Source: Tritrichomonas musculus | Lineage: Eukaryota > Parabasalia > Tritrichomonadida > Tritrichomonadidae | Length of the DNA: 64,000 nucleotides | Direction: 5' to 3' | Assembly: GCA_039105265.1 (NCBI GenBank) | Contig: JAPFFF010000100.1 | Location: forward strand, 1-64,000 | Shown here: piece after piece, positions 25,676-37,630 of the stretch | How the letters are laid out: each line of letters begins with the position of its first letter | How positions within the stretch are numbered: the stretch's first letter is position 1 | Translations under genes and position numbers: made by a program | The notes under the pieces: generated by a model | The model's input: only the letters and a program-made list of their open reading frames with translations | The model's database searches: none | Told to the model about the DNA's origin: nothing

Positions 25676-27232
25676 AAAAGGCTCCGAACCACCGATCAGC
25701 TGCTAGATGCACGAATGATTCTTAACTCGCTTTGATGTCTTTGAGGTTTATTATAATTATTGTTGTTAAAATCAATTGTTGATTTGTTTCTCTACTTTTA
25801 TCCTAAAATTTGTGGTTTCTTTTTAATTATTTTTATTATCGATCAATGTTAGATTATTTATAAACATATTTTTCCCATTTTTATTACTTTGTTATTTTAT
25901 TGTTTCTCTATTTGTTTTTTCTCTGCTTTGTTGTTCATCTTTGTTACAAAAATCATATATTGAATTAAAATCTTTTTTCAAAAAAACTCGTTTTGCTTAT
26001 TGTTTATGATTATATTATCTTATTAAAATAGAAAAAATGTCACAAAAGATAACATACTGCTGAATAAACAGAATTGAATACAAAAAAAATCAATAATAAT
26101 TAAAACGGGATATAACAATAAGCAGCTCCAAAATACAGTAAAAAGCTCAGAAGAGCATTTATAAGCTATATATTTCCAATTCAAGAACTGGTTGTTCATA
26201 TATTTTATATTGAAAGAAGAAATATTTGAATATTATTCCTTTATTCTTTTATTTTTTTTACTAATTTATAAATTTATACCAATTACTAAGAATATGATTA
26301 TCAAATATATTATAATTAAAATGATTCAGATTATCCTATAAAAAAAATATAAAATATCATATGTTAAAAACCGTTATTGCATTTTTAACCACCATCATTA
26401 TGATAATCACATTGTGATGATTCTTTTGAGACCCAATTTGATGTGTTTATTTAAAAAGGATATCATAATATGAGCCCTCTATTATTCTCTATTAGATTTA
26501 AAAGAAATTCGACCCTCAATTTTTTGAATGAGTTCTTTGAAATTCTTTTCCAGATTTGTGGGTTTTTGATTGATTTTTTTTTTAAACTTTTTTGGACAAA
26601 ATTGAATGGAAATTTTAGAGCATTCAATTTTTTAAACTTTTTTGGATTTTTTTCTGAGCTCAAACTTTTCAAAAAAAAAGATAATAAAAAAGAGATAATA
26701 ATTTTATTGCCATAAAGCTATAAAATCATTTGCAAAGCATTTTAAATAATAACTTTATATTTTTTATTAAAAATCATAATGATATAAGAGATAAATTTAG
26801 CAAGTTATATTAAAAAAATAGTCAATGATCTGCTTTTGAACTTATCTTCTGGGTGGTCAAATCGGCCCAAAATAATATTTTTTAAAAATCATGGGCCAAA
26901 ATGTGGGTCAAGATGGGTTAATGTGGGTGAAAAATAATCAATAAATATCACATATATTTTTTTTAAATATATAAATATATTAATATAATTATCGTTTTAT
27001 ATCTTTTTAAAAGTATTTTTTTCTGCTAATTTAATAAATTGAATGCGATAAAACTATATTAAATTATATCTAATTTGATAGTTTTTTTATCTTTTTCATC
27101 AGAAATATTGAGTATCCAAAAAATAAATATATCTTCCTAAAAGTTTTTAATATTAAATAAACTAACCTATTTTTATTATATATAATGGTCATAAATATAA
27201 TTTAAATAAATAAAACAATAAAAACATATATA

Positions 27233-27383
27233 AAATTTTGGCCCAACTTGGCCCAAGTTAGCCCAAGTTGGCCCAAATTTTTTGGGCTAACTTTTCTCAC
27301 AAATTTTGAATAATTCAGAGGATATTTGGCAATTAAATTTGGGCTAACTTGGGTCAAGTTGGGCCAACTTGGGCCAAAATTTT
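27233..27383. repeat. G/C-word inverted repeat (fold-back, possible MITE)
   Basis: The left arm (about 27233-27266, AAAATTTTGGCCCAACTTGG onward) and the right arm (27339-27383) are inverted. Each is built from repeats of GGCCCAAGTT and AGCCCAAGTT. The 70-base spacer is AT-rich. The arms are themselves tandem-like, so slippage may contribute. No clear target duplication is seen. Confidence 0.5.
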
Positions 27384-28185
27384 GCATTCAAAATAAATTA
27401 ATATATCAGTATATTTATATCTTCCTATGAAGTTAAGAGGCTATTTAAGAATTAAAATAATAATAATTAAAGATATCCTTAATTATTATATTATTATTTA
27501 ACTTTTCATTAGTAAATATGAAATGTATTTCTAAAATTATGATTATATGACATAAACAAAATGTTTAATGCAGCTTTTTTATTTTAAACATTTGAGATAT
27601 TAAATTATCTGATAAAATTTATCATTTTTTTTCATATGTTGATCATTATTTTGGCACCAATTTTCATTTCAAAACATTTTTTTGAGGTAAAATCATATAA
27701 TTTTGATAAAATGAGATGAATTAATAAAATTATTCGATATGACTTTATCTTTTTATAGTTCAGGAAGAATATACAGAAATTTTAAAAGTGGTATAATTGT
27801 AATTAGATACCACTTGTTCGACTCAACCCTGTGCCTTATTTTTTTAAAACTATTTAAAATTAAATTTATATTAATTTAAAACTTTGTTAAACGCATCCAA
27901 AAGCTAAATATTGCATTAGTGCCATCTTAATTTTATTATATTCTGCTTTTAACTGAAATTCTTCAAAATTTTTAATATCAATAAGATGAGAAAAAAAAAA
28001 AATACAAGCAAATAAATCATATTGAATTACTCAAATATATATGGCAAAATTCAAAATATATGAAATAATGAATTTGATCAACCCAATAAAAATACCTGTT
28101 TTATTTTAGGTAAAAAATTGACCTCAACGATCAATATTTTAAAAATTTTTCTCTTCTCCAACCCCCGCTCGACAACATTTTTCGC

Positions 28186-28190
<5 letters not shown>

Positions 28191-28280
<90 letters not shown>
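28191..28280. repeat. (AAT)n microsatellite
   Basis: Thirty pure AAT repeats. The tract is followed directly by GGGTG and then, 20 bases on, by the palindrome GGGCTCTAGCCC (28301-28312). The other two AAT tracts of the window also abut GGG or CCC. Confidence 0.95.
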
Positions 28281-28839
28281 GGGTGAAAAAATATAGACCT
28301 GGGCTCTAGCCCTACCACTTTTTCAAGGGATATTTGGTTGAATAAGAAAATCTAAAATGATATAATATTGAACAAAAATGCATAAAAAAAAATTAGTTTT
28401 CATTCAATTTATATATGAGAACTGGGCTTTATTTAAGAATTTATCAGTTTAAGAAATTTTTATTATACACGATTATAATAAAATGATATAAATAAGCATG
28501 CAAATTTAATCTTGACTTGTATATTTTCTTAGCTATTTTACTTGTCTCATATAAAAATAACTATATATTCAATCTTTTACTATTATCTCTCTTTATTTTT
28601 ACATCCTATTTTTCTGTTTACATATTGTTTTGTGATACTCATGTAAGTCAAAGAATGTTTCTTATTATATTTCAAAAACAGAAGTATTATAAGATATATC
28701 TGAAGTTGTAACGTATAGATGTTGAACCAGTGATGGAGGAATAAAATGAACAATAACAACAATTCAAAGTAGTGAGTGAATATCTTAGTCATTCTTACGA
28801 TTTGTAAATTATGTTTATAATATGCTTACTCAAAGCCTT
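28281..28839. other. AT-rich stretch without a recognised gene
   Basis: Apart from the GGGCTCTAGCCC hairpin next to the AAT tract, nothing recognisable is seen. Short frames around 28517-28792 read as hydrophobic low-complexity sequence and are not supported as genes. Confidence 0.4.
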
Positions 28840-29170
28840 GCCTATTACACTACAACAAAGAGTTTAAATTATAATTCTGAAACTACAATAACACTAACGC
28901 TACATTTTGTTGACTTAATATTTTATTTATTCAAATTGAAGCATATTCATCATACATTATTTAAAAATCTCTTGTTAAATTCAATCATATAAAATTGTGG
29001 TGCCTTCGTAAATATTCTTGCTATACAATTTGGTACTAGTGGTCTCTATCCATATTTTATTGAATAGGTTCAGAATGTGATGAATTTGTAATTTATTCAA
29101 TCAGGTTTCAACATTAAAAATGTTTCCTAGTTAATAAATAACGATAAGTATTTTGAAACTCAGGCAGTAA
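28840..29170 (+). pseudogene. Relic of the capsid-like gene (C-terminal part)
   Basis: The nucleotide order follows that of 8949-9245. Patches such as ...TTTTGTTGACTTAATATTTT, ...CATATTCATCATACAT and ...GGTTTCAACATTAAAAATG correspond to the capsid gene segments encoding FVDSIFCLF, HTHHTYFKN and SGFNKEVV. It is heavily decayed with many breaks. It confirms that the capsid-like gene belongs to a dispersed, repeatedly inserting family. Confidence 0.5.
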
Positions 29171-29179
29171 TAAGGTTCA

Positions 29180-29434
29180 ATGATTGAAACAATTTTCTTT
29201 GATTTGGCGATCGAAACTAATAATACATTCCAGCAAAAGCAAATATCATTTTCTCCAATTAATTTTGAAAAGAATATTACTCAAAGTATTGGAGCAGGAG
29301 ATTTTGCAAAAAAAATTGATGCTCCGTCATTATTATGTGCTTTGTTTTATTTATCAATATCCATTTTTATTCGACAAAATGGTAAACAACCATTCATAAA
29401 ATTGGTTACATATGATTTAATATCTATATATTAA
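29180..29434 (+). pseudogene. Unplaced frame within the relic
   Basis: An 84-codon open frame (MIETIFFDLAIETNNTFQQK onward, with QSIGAGDFAKKIDAPS). It lies between the capsid and helicase relics. It matches no gene in the window that I could identify. It could be a small accessory gene of the element or chance reading in decayed DNA. Confidence 0.2.
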
Positions 29435-29799
29435 CATCTAAAGAGTAAATTTTTTATACAAATAGTATTTATTTAGATCGAAATGTATCCAATTTTATAT
29501 CTTGCTGGAGAACAAACTCAATATTTTGTTTCACTTCTAAAGATACAATTCTATCTTTAAATACTGCAATTTCTATGATCAATTAACTTTGCAATGCGAA
29601 TAAATCATATTGTGTGCAATTTTCAGGATAGATTTCATTCTATCTTTATCATTATCACAATTATTTGGAATGATGAAAAAAATCAATTATTTTCATCCCA
29701 TTTAACTGAAATATTTCAATTGGATATATCAGTAATTGAACCATCGATTAGAAAATAAATTTATATTTTTTGTTTCATCATAATCATTTTTCATAGATT

Positions 29800-30410
29800 T
29801 GACCAAATTTTGGATTATGGGATAGAACATGAGGTTTTTCGAGGATCATAATAATCGAAAAATCATTATATTAATATTGAATAGCAATAAAACTCTAATT
29901 AGATTACTGCTACAGCATTGGACATTTCTTGCATATCAATCTTTAAGGAGTAAGAAAGGATAAACCCTTTGGCAGAAATCAGATACCATAGAGCAATATA
30001 TATTTAAACAAGCTGAAGAGTAAAATGAAAGAGCAAAGAGACTATAGCCAAACAAGAACTAGAAGAGATAAAAAGGTATGTCAAGATAGTAATCAAGATA
30101 GATGATAAGATTGAATGGGAGAGATTAAACGAATATGTCAACAATGAACTCAATAAGACTTTGTATAACTCTGAGAAAAATGAAATCATCAGTTGAGCAG
30201 CTTGTAGGATGAAAAAGGAATGAGGCAGGTAAAAGAACTTGAGGAGAAATTTACATTCAAGGTAGCAAAGAACAGGAATAAGACATGGTTAAACCAACTG
30301 AGAGCTAATGCATGGCTGTCAATGGGGGAAAATTCATGGATAAGGTGTATATGCAAGATTGGAGAAGTTATTGTTGATGAGACAGATGAGTAGGAAGAAA
30401 TAAAAAAAGA
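29800..30410 (+). pseudogene. Relic of the SF2 helicase gene
   Basis: KIVIKIDDKIEWERLNEYVN corresponds to DKVLVKIEDKKQCKLLKEML of the helicase at 2972-4858. WLNQLRANAWLSMGENSW corresponds to its YLNELRNTAWNHMSKTGW, in the same order. It is decayed with several breaks. Upstream motifs are not recognisable. It shows that helicase and capsid genes travel in the same element family. Confidence 0.45.
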
Positions 30411-30474
30411 TACGGTAGTAGTGAGGAGTGTGCGGATCGACGGTCAGATAGAATTACCTAAATGCCCCCAATTT

Positions 30475-30660
30475 CTGACCCATATCTGAAGGCCACATGA
30501 CTATTTTTGAATTGACCCCAAGTGATGCTCATGACTAGGAATAAGTGGCCAGTATCAGGGGATATATAGATGTTCACATATGACAGCCATTACTGACCCA
30601 TAACTGAAGGCCACAGTGATCACCAGCTACTACTACTACTACTACTACTACTAGAATTTT
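30475..30660. repeat. 23-bp direct repeats and (CTA)n upstream of an orphan gene
   Basis: CTGACCCATA(T/A)CTGAAGGCC occurs at 30475 and 30593, 118 bases apart. A short (CTA)8 tract follows near 30628-30652. The block begins a stretch that is much less AT-rich than its surroundings and lies upstream of the gene at 30730. The repeats could be binding sites or relics of a duplication. Confidence 0.55.
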
Positions 30661-30729
30661 CGGCCAAAGGATTTTCAGAGGGGGTCCCAAAATTCAATTT
30701 ATGGGATTTGCTATTTTTAAATTGCGTAA

Positions 30730-31227
30730 ATGGAAACTGACACGGATCTACTCCTAAAGATCGTAGATGGCATCACCGATTTGCGTCGAGATGTCAAGCA
30801 TTTGATTAAGCGTATGAACCATAAACGCAAACCATCTACTGATACCCCAAAGGCTGAAGCACATATCGACACCACTCAGGACACCACTCAGGATGCAAAT
30901 GACTCACCTCCTGAGACTCCATCCATTGAACATCCTCGACCTCGTTTAAATCGCACCCATATATTCAATCGAAGCAAGTTCCTGGATATTGGGGATCACG
31001 ACCGATTGATCCAATATGTCACATCACAGGTAGTAATCGATGCGGTATCCAACGTGGAACCTCATAAACGCGTATCCCTATTGCGTAAACTGATATCCGA
31101 TAACCTAAACCTAAGTATCTCCATGTATATGACCCAAAAACTACTCAACACCCATATGACTCTAAACGGTCCCCAAAGGGAAACAGCTCCAGACCCCGAT
31201 GATGAGATCGATATAACCGATTTCTAA
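30730..31227 (+). CDS. Orphan 165-residue protein with helical ends
   Basis: It starts at ATG 30730. An N-terminal helix (DLLLKIVDGITDLRRDVKHL) leads into a threonine/proline-rich linker (residues 35-75). A compact C-terminal helical domain follows (FNRSKFLDIGDHDRLIQYVT, KRVSLLRKLISDNLNLSISM), with an acidic end (DPDDEIDITDF). GC content and codon choice (CTC, CGA, CCC) differ sharply from neighbouring genes, suggesting transfer or a distinct mobile element. There is no family match. It could be a DNA-binding accessory protein of a virus-like element; this is a guess from its setting between the relic and the mirrored cassette. Confidence 0.45.
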   Translation: METDTDLLLKIVDGITDLRRDVKHLIKRMNHKRKPSTDTPKAEAHIDTTQDTTQDANDSPPETPSIEHPRPRLNRTHIFNRSKFLDIGDHDRLIQYVTSQVVIDAVSNVEPHKRVSLLRKLISDNLNLSISMYMTQKLLNTHMTLNGPQRETAPDPDDEIDITDF

Positions 31228-31762
31228 CCGTAATCCAAAAATATTTTTGCAAAAACCGACCCCATGATGGATGCGTAATGCATTCTCTAGAGGAACCAAC
31301 ATACGTACCCGGGATTGCACATCAATCCCTCAAGGAAAATACCTGAGAGAGATAGGGTGTTGATTTGGTGGGGTGAGATAAAATGACCCCCTTGTCATAG
31401 GGTTTACAGACCCCAAACCTCAGCCCCACGACTCAAAAAATCGCCACTTTTTCAAAATTAGCCCTCGAAACTTTCACAAAATGGCATAGACAAATTTTGA
31501 ATAAATTGACAAACTCCCAAAAATAACAACAACGAAAAATAACGAAAAATAGAACTTTCAAAAATTTTTTATTTTTTGGTGGGGTGAGATAAAATTGAGA
31601 TTGACGGTCGCCACTTTTGAATCTTCATTTTAGAATTTACATCTTTGAACTTGTTTTAGTAGTATATATCAGTCGGTTTCCGTCAGGCTAAAGCCCGCCG
31701 TCAACACGACTAATGAACAAAAATAATATGAACTCATTTAATGATTACCATCAATTGATGTT
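31228..31762. other. GC-richer non-coding stretch with hairpins and repeats
   Basis: GGGATTG/CAATCCC around CACAT (31311-31329) is a strong 7-bp hairpin. TGGTGGGGTGAGATAAAAT occurs twice (about 31365 and 31579). GGCT/AGCC around AA lies near 31686. There is no coding frame. Its composition continues that of the orphan gene at 30730-31227, so both probably belong to one inserted unit ending near 31700. Confidence 0.5.
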
Positions 31763-31990
31763 TCATTTATTAGACAATTCATTTAATTCATTCTCAAGCT
31801 GATGAACTTTATTTTTGAGGCTGTTGATGTCTTCAATAAGAGATTCACGAACGGCAAGACCATCAGAGCCCAACATTCCTGATTTGATATTGTTGAGACA
31901 TTGTTTGTAATCATAACACTTTTCTTTTAATCCTCGTTTGATTCGTTTTAGTTCTGGTATTTCTTTCTTGTATTCTGTTAGTTCACTCAT
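31763..31990 (-). CDS. Small helical coiled-coil protein
   Basis: 75 residues from ATG at 31990: MSELTEYKKEIPELKRIKRG, LKEKCYDYKQCLNNIKSGML, RESLIEDINSLKNKVHQLEN. It is nearly the same as the product of 22388-22579 but continues with a heptad tail (LENELNELSNK). It is predicted to be entirely helical. It starts 14 bases from the divergent 77-residue gene. The strong conservation relative to its neighbours suggests a structural constraint such as dimerisation. The function is unknown. Confidence 0.6.
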   Translation of the reverse strand: MSELTEYKKEIPELKRIKRGLKEKCYDYKQCLNNIKSGMLGSDGLAVRESLIEDINSLKNKVHQLENELNELSNK

Positions 31991-32004
31991 TTAATAACAA
32001 TTAA

Positions 32005-32238
32005 ATGTCTGCTATTAATCAAATGAGAACCATTCATGATGATAAACACAAAAACTATTTTGATAGATTACAATTAACGATGCAAAAGAAGAGAACAAAA
32101 ATAAACTCAGCTCCGACAGTGAAATGTTATAATGAAAAAGGTAATGTATTTCATGAACCACCTCCAAAAACGACTAAATCATTAAATCATCATGATTCAC
32201 TTAATCATTCGGTGGTTGTCAGGAGCAACAACATTTAA
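32005..32238 (+). CDS. Small basic protein of the cassette
   Basis: 77 residues from ATG at 32005, the same length as its relative at 22139-22372. The shared core is MRTIHD, FDRLQLTMQKKRTKINSAPT, and the tail SLNHSVVVRSNNI. The basic helical front and a conserved INSAPTVK patch suggest an interaction motif. It is the only gene of the cassette read on this strand, as in the other copy. No known family. Confidence 0.6.
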   Translation: MSAINQMRTIHDDKHKNYFDRLQLTMQKKRTKINSAPTVKCYNEKGNVFHEPPPKTTKSLNHHDSLNHSVVVRSNNI

Positions 32239-32250
32239 AAAGGCGGAGAC

Positions 32251-32703
32251 CTACGAAGCTTGGCTGAGTATGTATTCATTAATGACTTTTGATTGTTGGT
32301 CAACAACATTTGAAAGCTTATTGATATGTTCTTCAAGTATTTTATTTTTGTTGTTCAATTGATTGATTTGTTCAGTGAATTCATTCAATGATTCCTTTAT
32401 CAATGATATATCAGCCTTGATGTTGTCGTTTTCAAGTGTTTTAGTGATTGTGTTTCCAACTTTCTTCAAATAAATGTCGCCACCACATCGTTTACCGTCT
32501 GTACAATTACGTTTAGTGATTTTGTATTCATTACCGTCATTAGTGATGATTTTATAAATCTTGTTCAAATAGTTAGTCGTTTGTGATTTCATTTGCTCGA
32601 TATTCTTTTGATAGAACAAATTGAACTCTTCAACTGATTTAAACACTTTTGATTCATTAATGTTTTCGTTTATTACTTTAAGTTCATTGATGTTATCATT
32701 CAT
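32251..32703 (-). CDS. Coiled-coil cassette protein
   Basis: 150 residues from ATG at 32703. Residues 25-85 form a small domain (EFNLFYQKNIEQMKSQTTNY, then IITNDGNEYKITKRNC, then CGGDIYLKKVGNTI). Residues 95-150 form a coiled coil (KESLNEFTEQINQLNNKNKI). The relative at 21657-22142 shares both parts. The CTDGKRCGGDIYLKK segment has paired cysteines that might bind metal or form a disulphide. The likely role is a trimer- or dimer-forming virion or accessory protein; this is inference. The frame looks whole. Confidence 0.6.
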   Translation of the reverse strand: MNDNINELKVINENINESKVFKSVEEFNLFYQKNIEQMKSQTTNYLNKIYKIITNDGNEYKITKRNCTDGKRCGGDIYLKKVGNTITKTLENDNIKADISLIKESLNEFTEQINQLNNKNKILEEHINKLSNVVDQQSKVINEYILSQAS

Positions 32704-32739
32704 TTATATTCAATTTAAATCATTATTTTTCATTGTTTT

Positions 32740-32937
32740 TCATTTAACTTCATTCAGTATTGATTTACCAAATTTACCTACTTTGTCGACAGCATTTAAT
32801 CCTGTATCAATTGCGTCAACTACTTGACCAACACCAGGAATGAATTGTGTAATTGGTTTAACTCTGTCCATGATTTGCTTTCCAACATCAACAACTTTTG
32901 GAATTACTTTAACTGCTTTCTGAGCGAATGAAATCAT
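32740..32937 (-). CDS. pVI-like amphipathic protein, second copy
   Basis: 65 residues from ATG at 32937: MISFAQKAVKVIPKVVDVGK, IPGVGQVVDAIDTGLNAVDK, ending SILNEVK. It is shorter at the front than the 87-residue relative at 21327-21590, but the glycine-hinged amphipathic helices and the DAIDTGLN motif are the same. It stands 36 bases upstream of the coiled-coil gene on the same strand. A membrane-active or capsid-lining role is inferred as for its relative. Confidence 0.55.
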   Translation of the reverse strand: MISFAQKAVKVIPKVVDVGKQIMDRVKPITQFIPGVGQVVDAIDTGLNAVDKVGKFGKSILNEVK

Positions 32938-33048
32938 AAATTTATAGTTTTAATATAAATATAAAAGGTAAAAATAATAAAAAATGATTATTTCTTTATA
33001 TATCTTTGTTTAAAATTATTCATTTATGATATCATTCATATTTTTTTA

Positions 33049-33478
33049 GGTGCAAAATTGTGGGGAATCGTATTTTTCTACGCCACTTTTTGAAAACTTT
33101 TAAACTTTTTGAATACTTTTTTATACATTTTTTATTCAATTTTTGCTAAATAATGCATAAATATCTAGTTCAAATGGCTTCCCGATTCATCCAGCAATTC
33201 AAGGAGCCTGATTCGGCTTCGTGCAGCCCTGTGGTGATCACTGGTGCGTATATTCCTGAAAAATTATGGAAAAATAAAAAAAAATTATATCAAAAAAAAG
33301 CAAATAGTTATAATTTTAAGAGAAAATTTAAATTTACGATTTTTTTGGTTAATTTTCTTAACAGAGTAAGTTAAATTTCACCTTAAGATGGCGGTTTTAT
33401 GCTTTCCATGAATAGCTATCCATGGATAGAAAAACCATTCAAAAAGTGGCGTAGAAAAAAACGATTGTCCCAAAATTG
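33049..33478. mobile_element. Small TIR element (~430 bp), TA-flanked
   Basis: The left end (about 33053-33093) and right end (about 33440-33478) are inverted. They share an exact inner CTACGCCACTTTTTGA and an outer CAAAATT..GGG..AATCG with slight differences. TA lies just outside each end (33047-33048, 33479-33480). The interior carries a short less-AT-rich patch that reads MASRFIQQFKEPDSASCSPV. TA target and short TIRs suggest a Tc1/mariner-type MITE. Confidence 0.5.
33174..33374 (+). CDS. Short open frame inside the small TIR element
   Basis: 67 codons from ATG at 33174 (MASRFIQQFKEPDSASCSPV, then VITGAYIPEKLWKNKKKLYQ). The first 35 codons have a normal codon mix and higher GC; the rest is lysine/asparagine-rich low complexity. 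It may be a captured gene front or a relic of a transposase N-terminus. No family is recognised. Confidence 0.2.
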   Translation: MASRFIQQFKEPDSASCSPVVITGAYIPEKLWKNKKKLYQKKANSYNFKRKFKFTIFLVNFLNRVS

Positions 33479-33683
33479 TATAGTAACTTTGCGAATGGAA
33501 AATTATAATAAGCAAAGAACCATTAACAAAAAGAATATATTAATACAAACAAAAACAAAAGAATTGAATAACAAAAAAAATTTTATTTCCTATGATATCA
33601 CCAACATTATTATAAACCAAGACATCGATTTATATGAACCTTTTATCAATGATTTATTTGTGATTTTTGAACTTGAGTAGTAT

Positions 33684-35434
33684 ACTTTAGATTGTGTGCC
33701 CCAAATGGCTCCCAAGACTTAACCACACCAATTATATCACCAAGGAGTCTTTGATAAATGTAATATTAAATGTTTTTATATCTTTGAGTTTTATGTTCTT
33801 AGTGTTTAAGATTCTAAATCAGCCATACATTTTACTTAATAAGAATATAGTGTCATTATCTTTTTGAAGTTCTATTTGCTTTTTCGAAATCTTAATGTCA
33901 ACCTTTTAAAAGAACAAATCTCATTTACAGATAGAACAAAATTAATCTAGTGGACATTGACCAAATTCTTGGAAAATGTTAATCATATTGATATTATATA
34001 TATATAATACACCTGCCGATTCTACGAGGCATTTCAAGATACGCATTATGACAAAGTACAATCAAATGTACATAATTAAATGGAGTTTTCTGGCAATTTT
34101 TTTTTATTTATTTATGTGTCCAGACTGTTGTCATATGGTCTTCTTTTAACCCACACCAGTTTTTGAAATATAGACAAAAAATACCAAAATAAATAGTGAA
34201 AAATATGTATGGCCTTAATGATATCAATATATGAGGTTATGTCTGGGATGACGTTTAGAGCACACAGCCTAATCATTTTCATATCTAATAAATATATTGT
34301 GGCAATATTTGATTTGCAAAATTTTTATTTATTTATAATAACGTTTTTGTAGATAAATGTAGTAGTATCTTGAAGAATAAGATCTATAATAATAAATTTA
34401 TGATGATCCTATATAAGTGTTACAATCTTTTTTCATTTCTATGAAGAATTTTGCATATTCCAACTGAAATATATTTCAAAGTAAACTACTTGTGGTCACC
34501 TGAGACTTTTCTATGAAAATAATAATGTCTGCGCGTTTTAATGATTTTCAAGCGGTCAATTGATTAACTAAGAAAAGTCAAATTTTGTGTATCTGAACTT
34601 ACATTGAATGGATAGGCCCAAGTCCATGGTATTTAATCAAACACAAATAGATCGTTTCAATGTATTTTTTTAATTGATCTACAACCTTTTTTCAGAAGAT
34701 AATATTTCTTCTTAAAGCGCCTCTGTAATTTGGGCAGTTAATTACACATACATCTCTACCGGATTACACTTTTTTATCGTTCATTTCAAAAACACATTTA
34801 TCTTTATATCTTTATTTGCATATTGTGGTCATGCAATATGTCTCCTCCTCAGTCTTCTCTATTAATTTATTTAACTTCTAGTCATTTAGAAGTTAAATCT
34901 TTTATCATTGAATATTGCTTCATTTTGATTATTCAAAATAATATCTTTTAATAGATATATTGAAAAATGTATTGATATTAATACCATGATTTTTTTAACG
35001 GTATATCAGAACTCTTAATACTATGTAACATCACCAACAGCAGCAGGAATTATTCCATGCTCATAAACTATTTTATATTATGCAGCTTTAAAAAATGGAC
35101 CTCAATTTTTTCAAAAGCATAATTGTGTACATAGAATCAGATTGCTATAATTCCTTCCTAATAACTACTTACAAAAAGTTGATCATCAGATGCAGGCATT
35201 TTTTTATAATTTGCTGGGCCGAATTCTTTTTTTGATTGCGTAAATGAAGGAACTTGGGACTTTATAAAGAATCTATTGATTATTAACATATTAATTTATT
35301 AGTATATTTTCTTTTTTTTATTTTATTTTCAATTTGTTCATTTTGTTTAACCTCTTTTTTTTACATATAATACTCGACCATTTATCCTCTGAAAAAGTTT
35401 CCGGTCTGGAGACCAGGTCTATAAATTTAATCCC
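33684..35434. other. AT-rich region, no recognised gene
   Basis: Mixed AT-rich sequence with moderate complexity and no sustained frame. A short inverted pair GGTCT/AGACC sits at about 35404-35415, just before the AAT tract. Some patches are less AT-rich and may be decayed mobile DNA, but I could not assign them. Confidence 0.35.
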
Positions 35435-37424
<1,990 letters not shown>

Positions 37425-37630
37425 TGTTTTTTTGTAAATTAAAAATTTAATCATTTATCAACTGCCAAAATCTCTCGTATTATGATTATTGTGATTAAGC
37501 GAATATTTATTAATTTATTTGCTTTCTATTTTTACTTTTAAGGAAAAGTTCATTTAATAAAATTCATTTAATTTTTTCTAATTTATTTCCTTTTAACTTT
37601 TATAATTTGATCAAAGGTTAAATAAACATA

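Larger units (their letters stand above)
23953..28190. other. Long AT-rich region with GGGCTAA/TTGGGC word clusters
   Basis: No intact gene is seen. Clusters of GGGCTAA, TTGGGCC and CCCAAG words occur at about 24030-24080, 25138-25270, 26862-26935 and 27233-27383, separated by very AT-rich DNA. They may be ends of small non-autonomous elements related in style to the TTGGGT-rich element at 14-1741, but I could not pair them with confidence except the last. A decayed coding patch lies at 25330-25675. Confidence 0.4.
28840..30410 (+). mobile_element. Old relic of a Polinton-like element
   Basis: Decayed plus-strand segments in order: the C-terminal third of the capsid-like gene (28840-29170), an unplaced frame (29180-29434) and the C-terminal half of the SF2 helicase (about 29800-30410). 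The pieces carry many breaks and are clearly older than the block at 1746-13836. They resemble the proteins encoded at 7942-9279 and 2972-4858. Confidence 0.5.
31763..32937. mobile_element. Mirrored copy of the small-gene cassette
   Basis: Four genes repeat the order and orientations of 21327-22579 in reverse: pVI-like (32740-32937), coiled coil (32251-32703), small basic (32005-32238) and small helical (31763-31990). The proteins are about 40-85% similar by eye, so this is a related rather than identical element. The capsid, DED-domain and ATPase genes are absent here. Frames look whole. Confidence 0.65.

Noticed and set aside
26463-26715. Phenylalanine- or lysine-rich frames
   Set aside because: Low-complexity AT-rich readings on both strands with no protein-like pattern.
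6408-33684. Recurrent TATACTACT word near gene boundaries (6408, 20520, 21617, 31658, 33676)
   Set aside because: A 9-mer of this composition is expected about twice by chance in 64 kb on both strands, and I did not count all occurrences; too weak to call a promoter motif.
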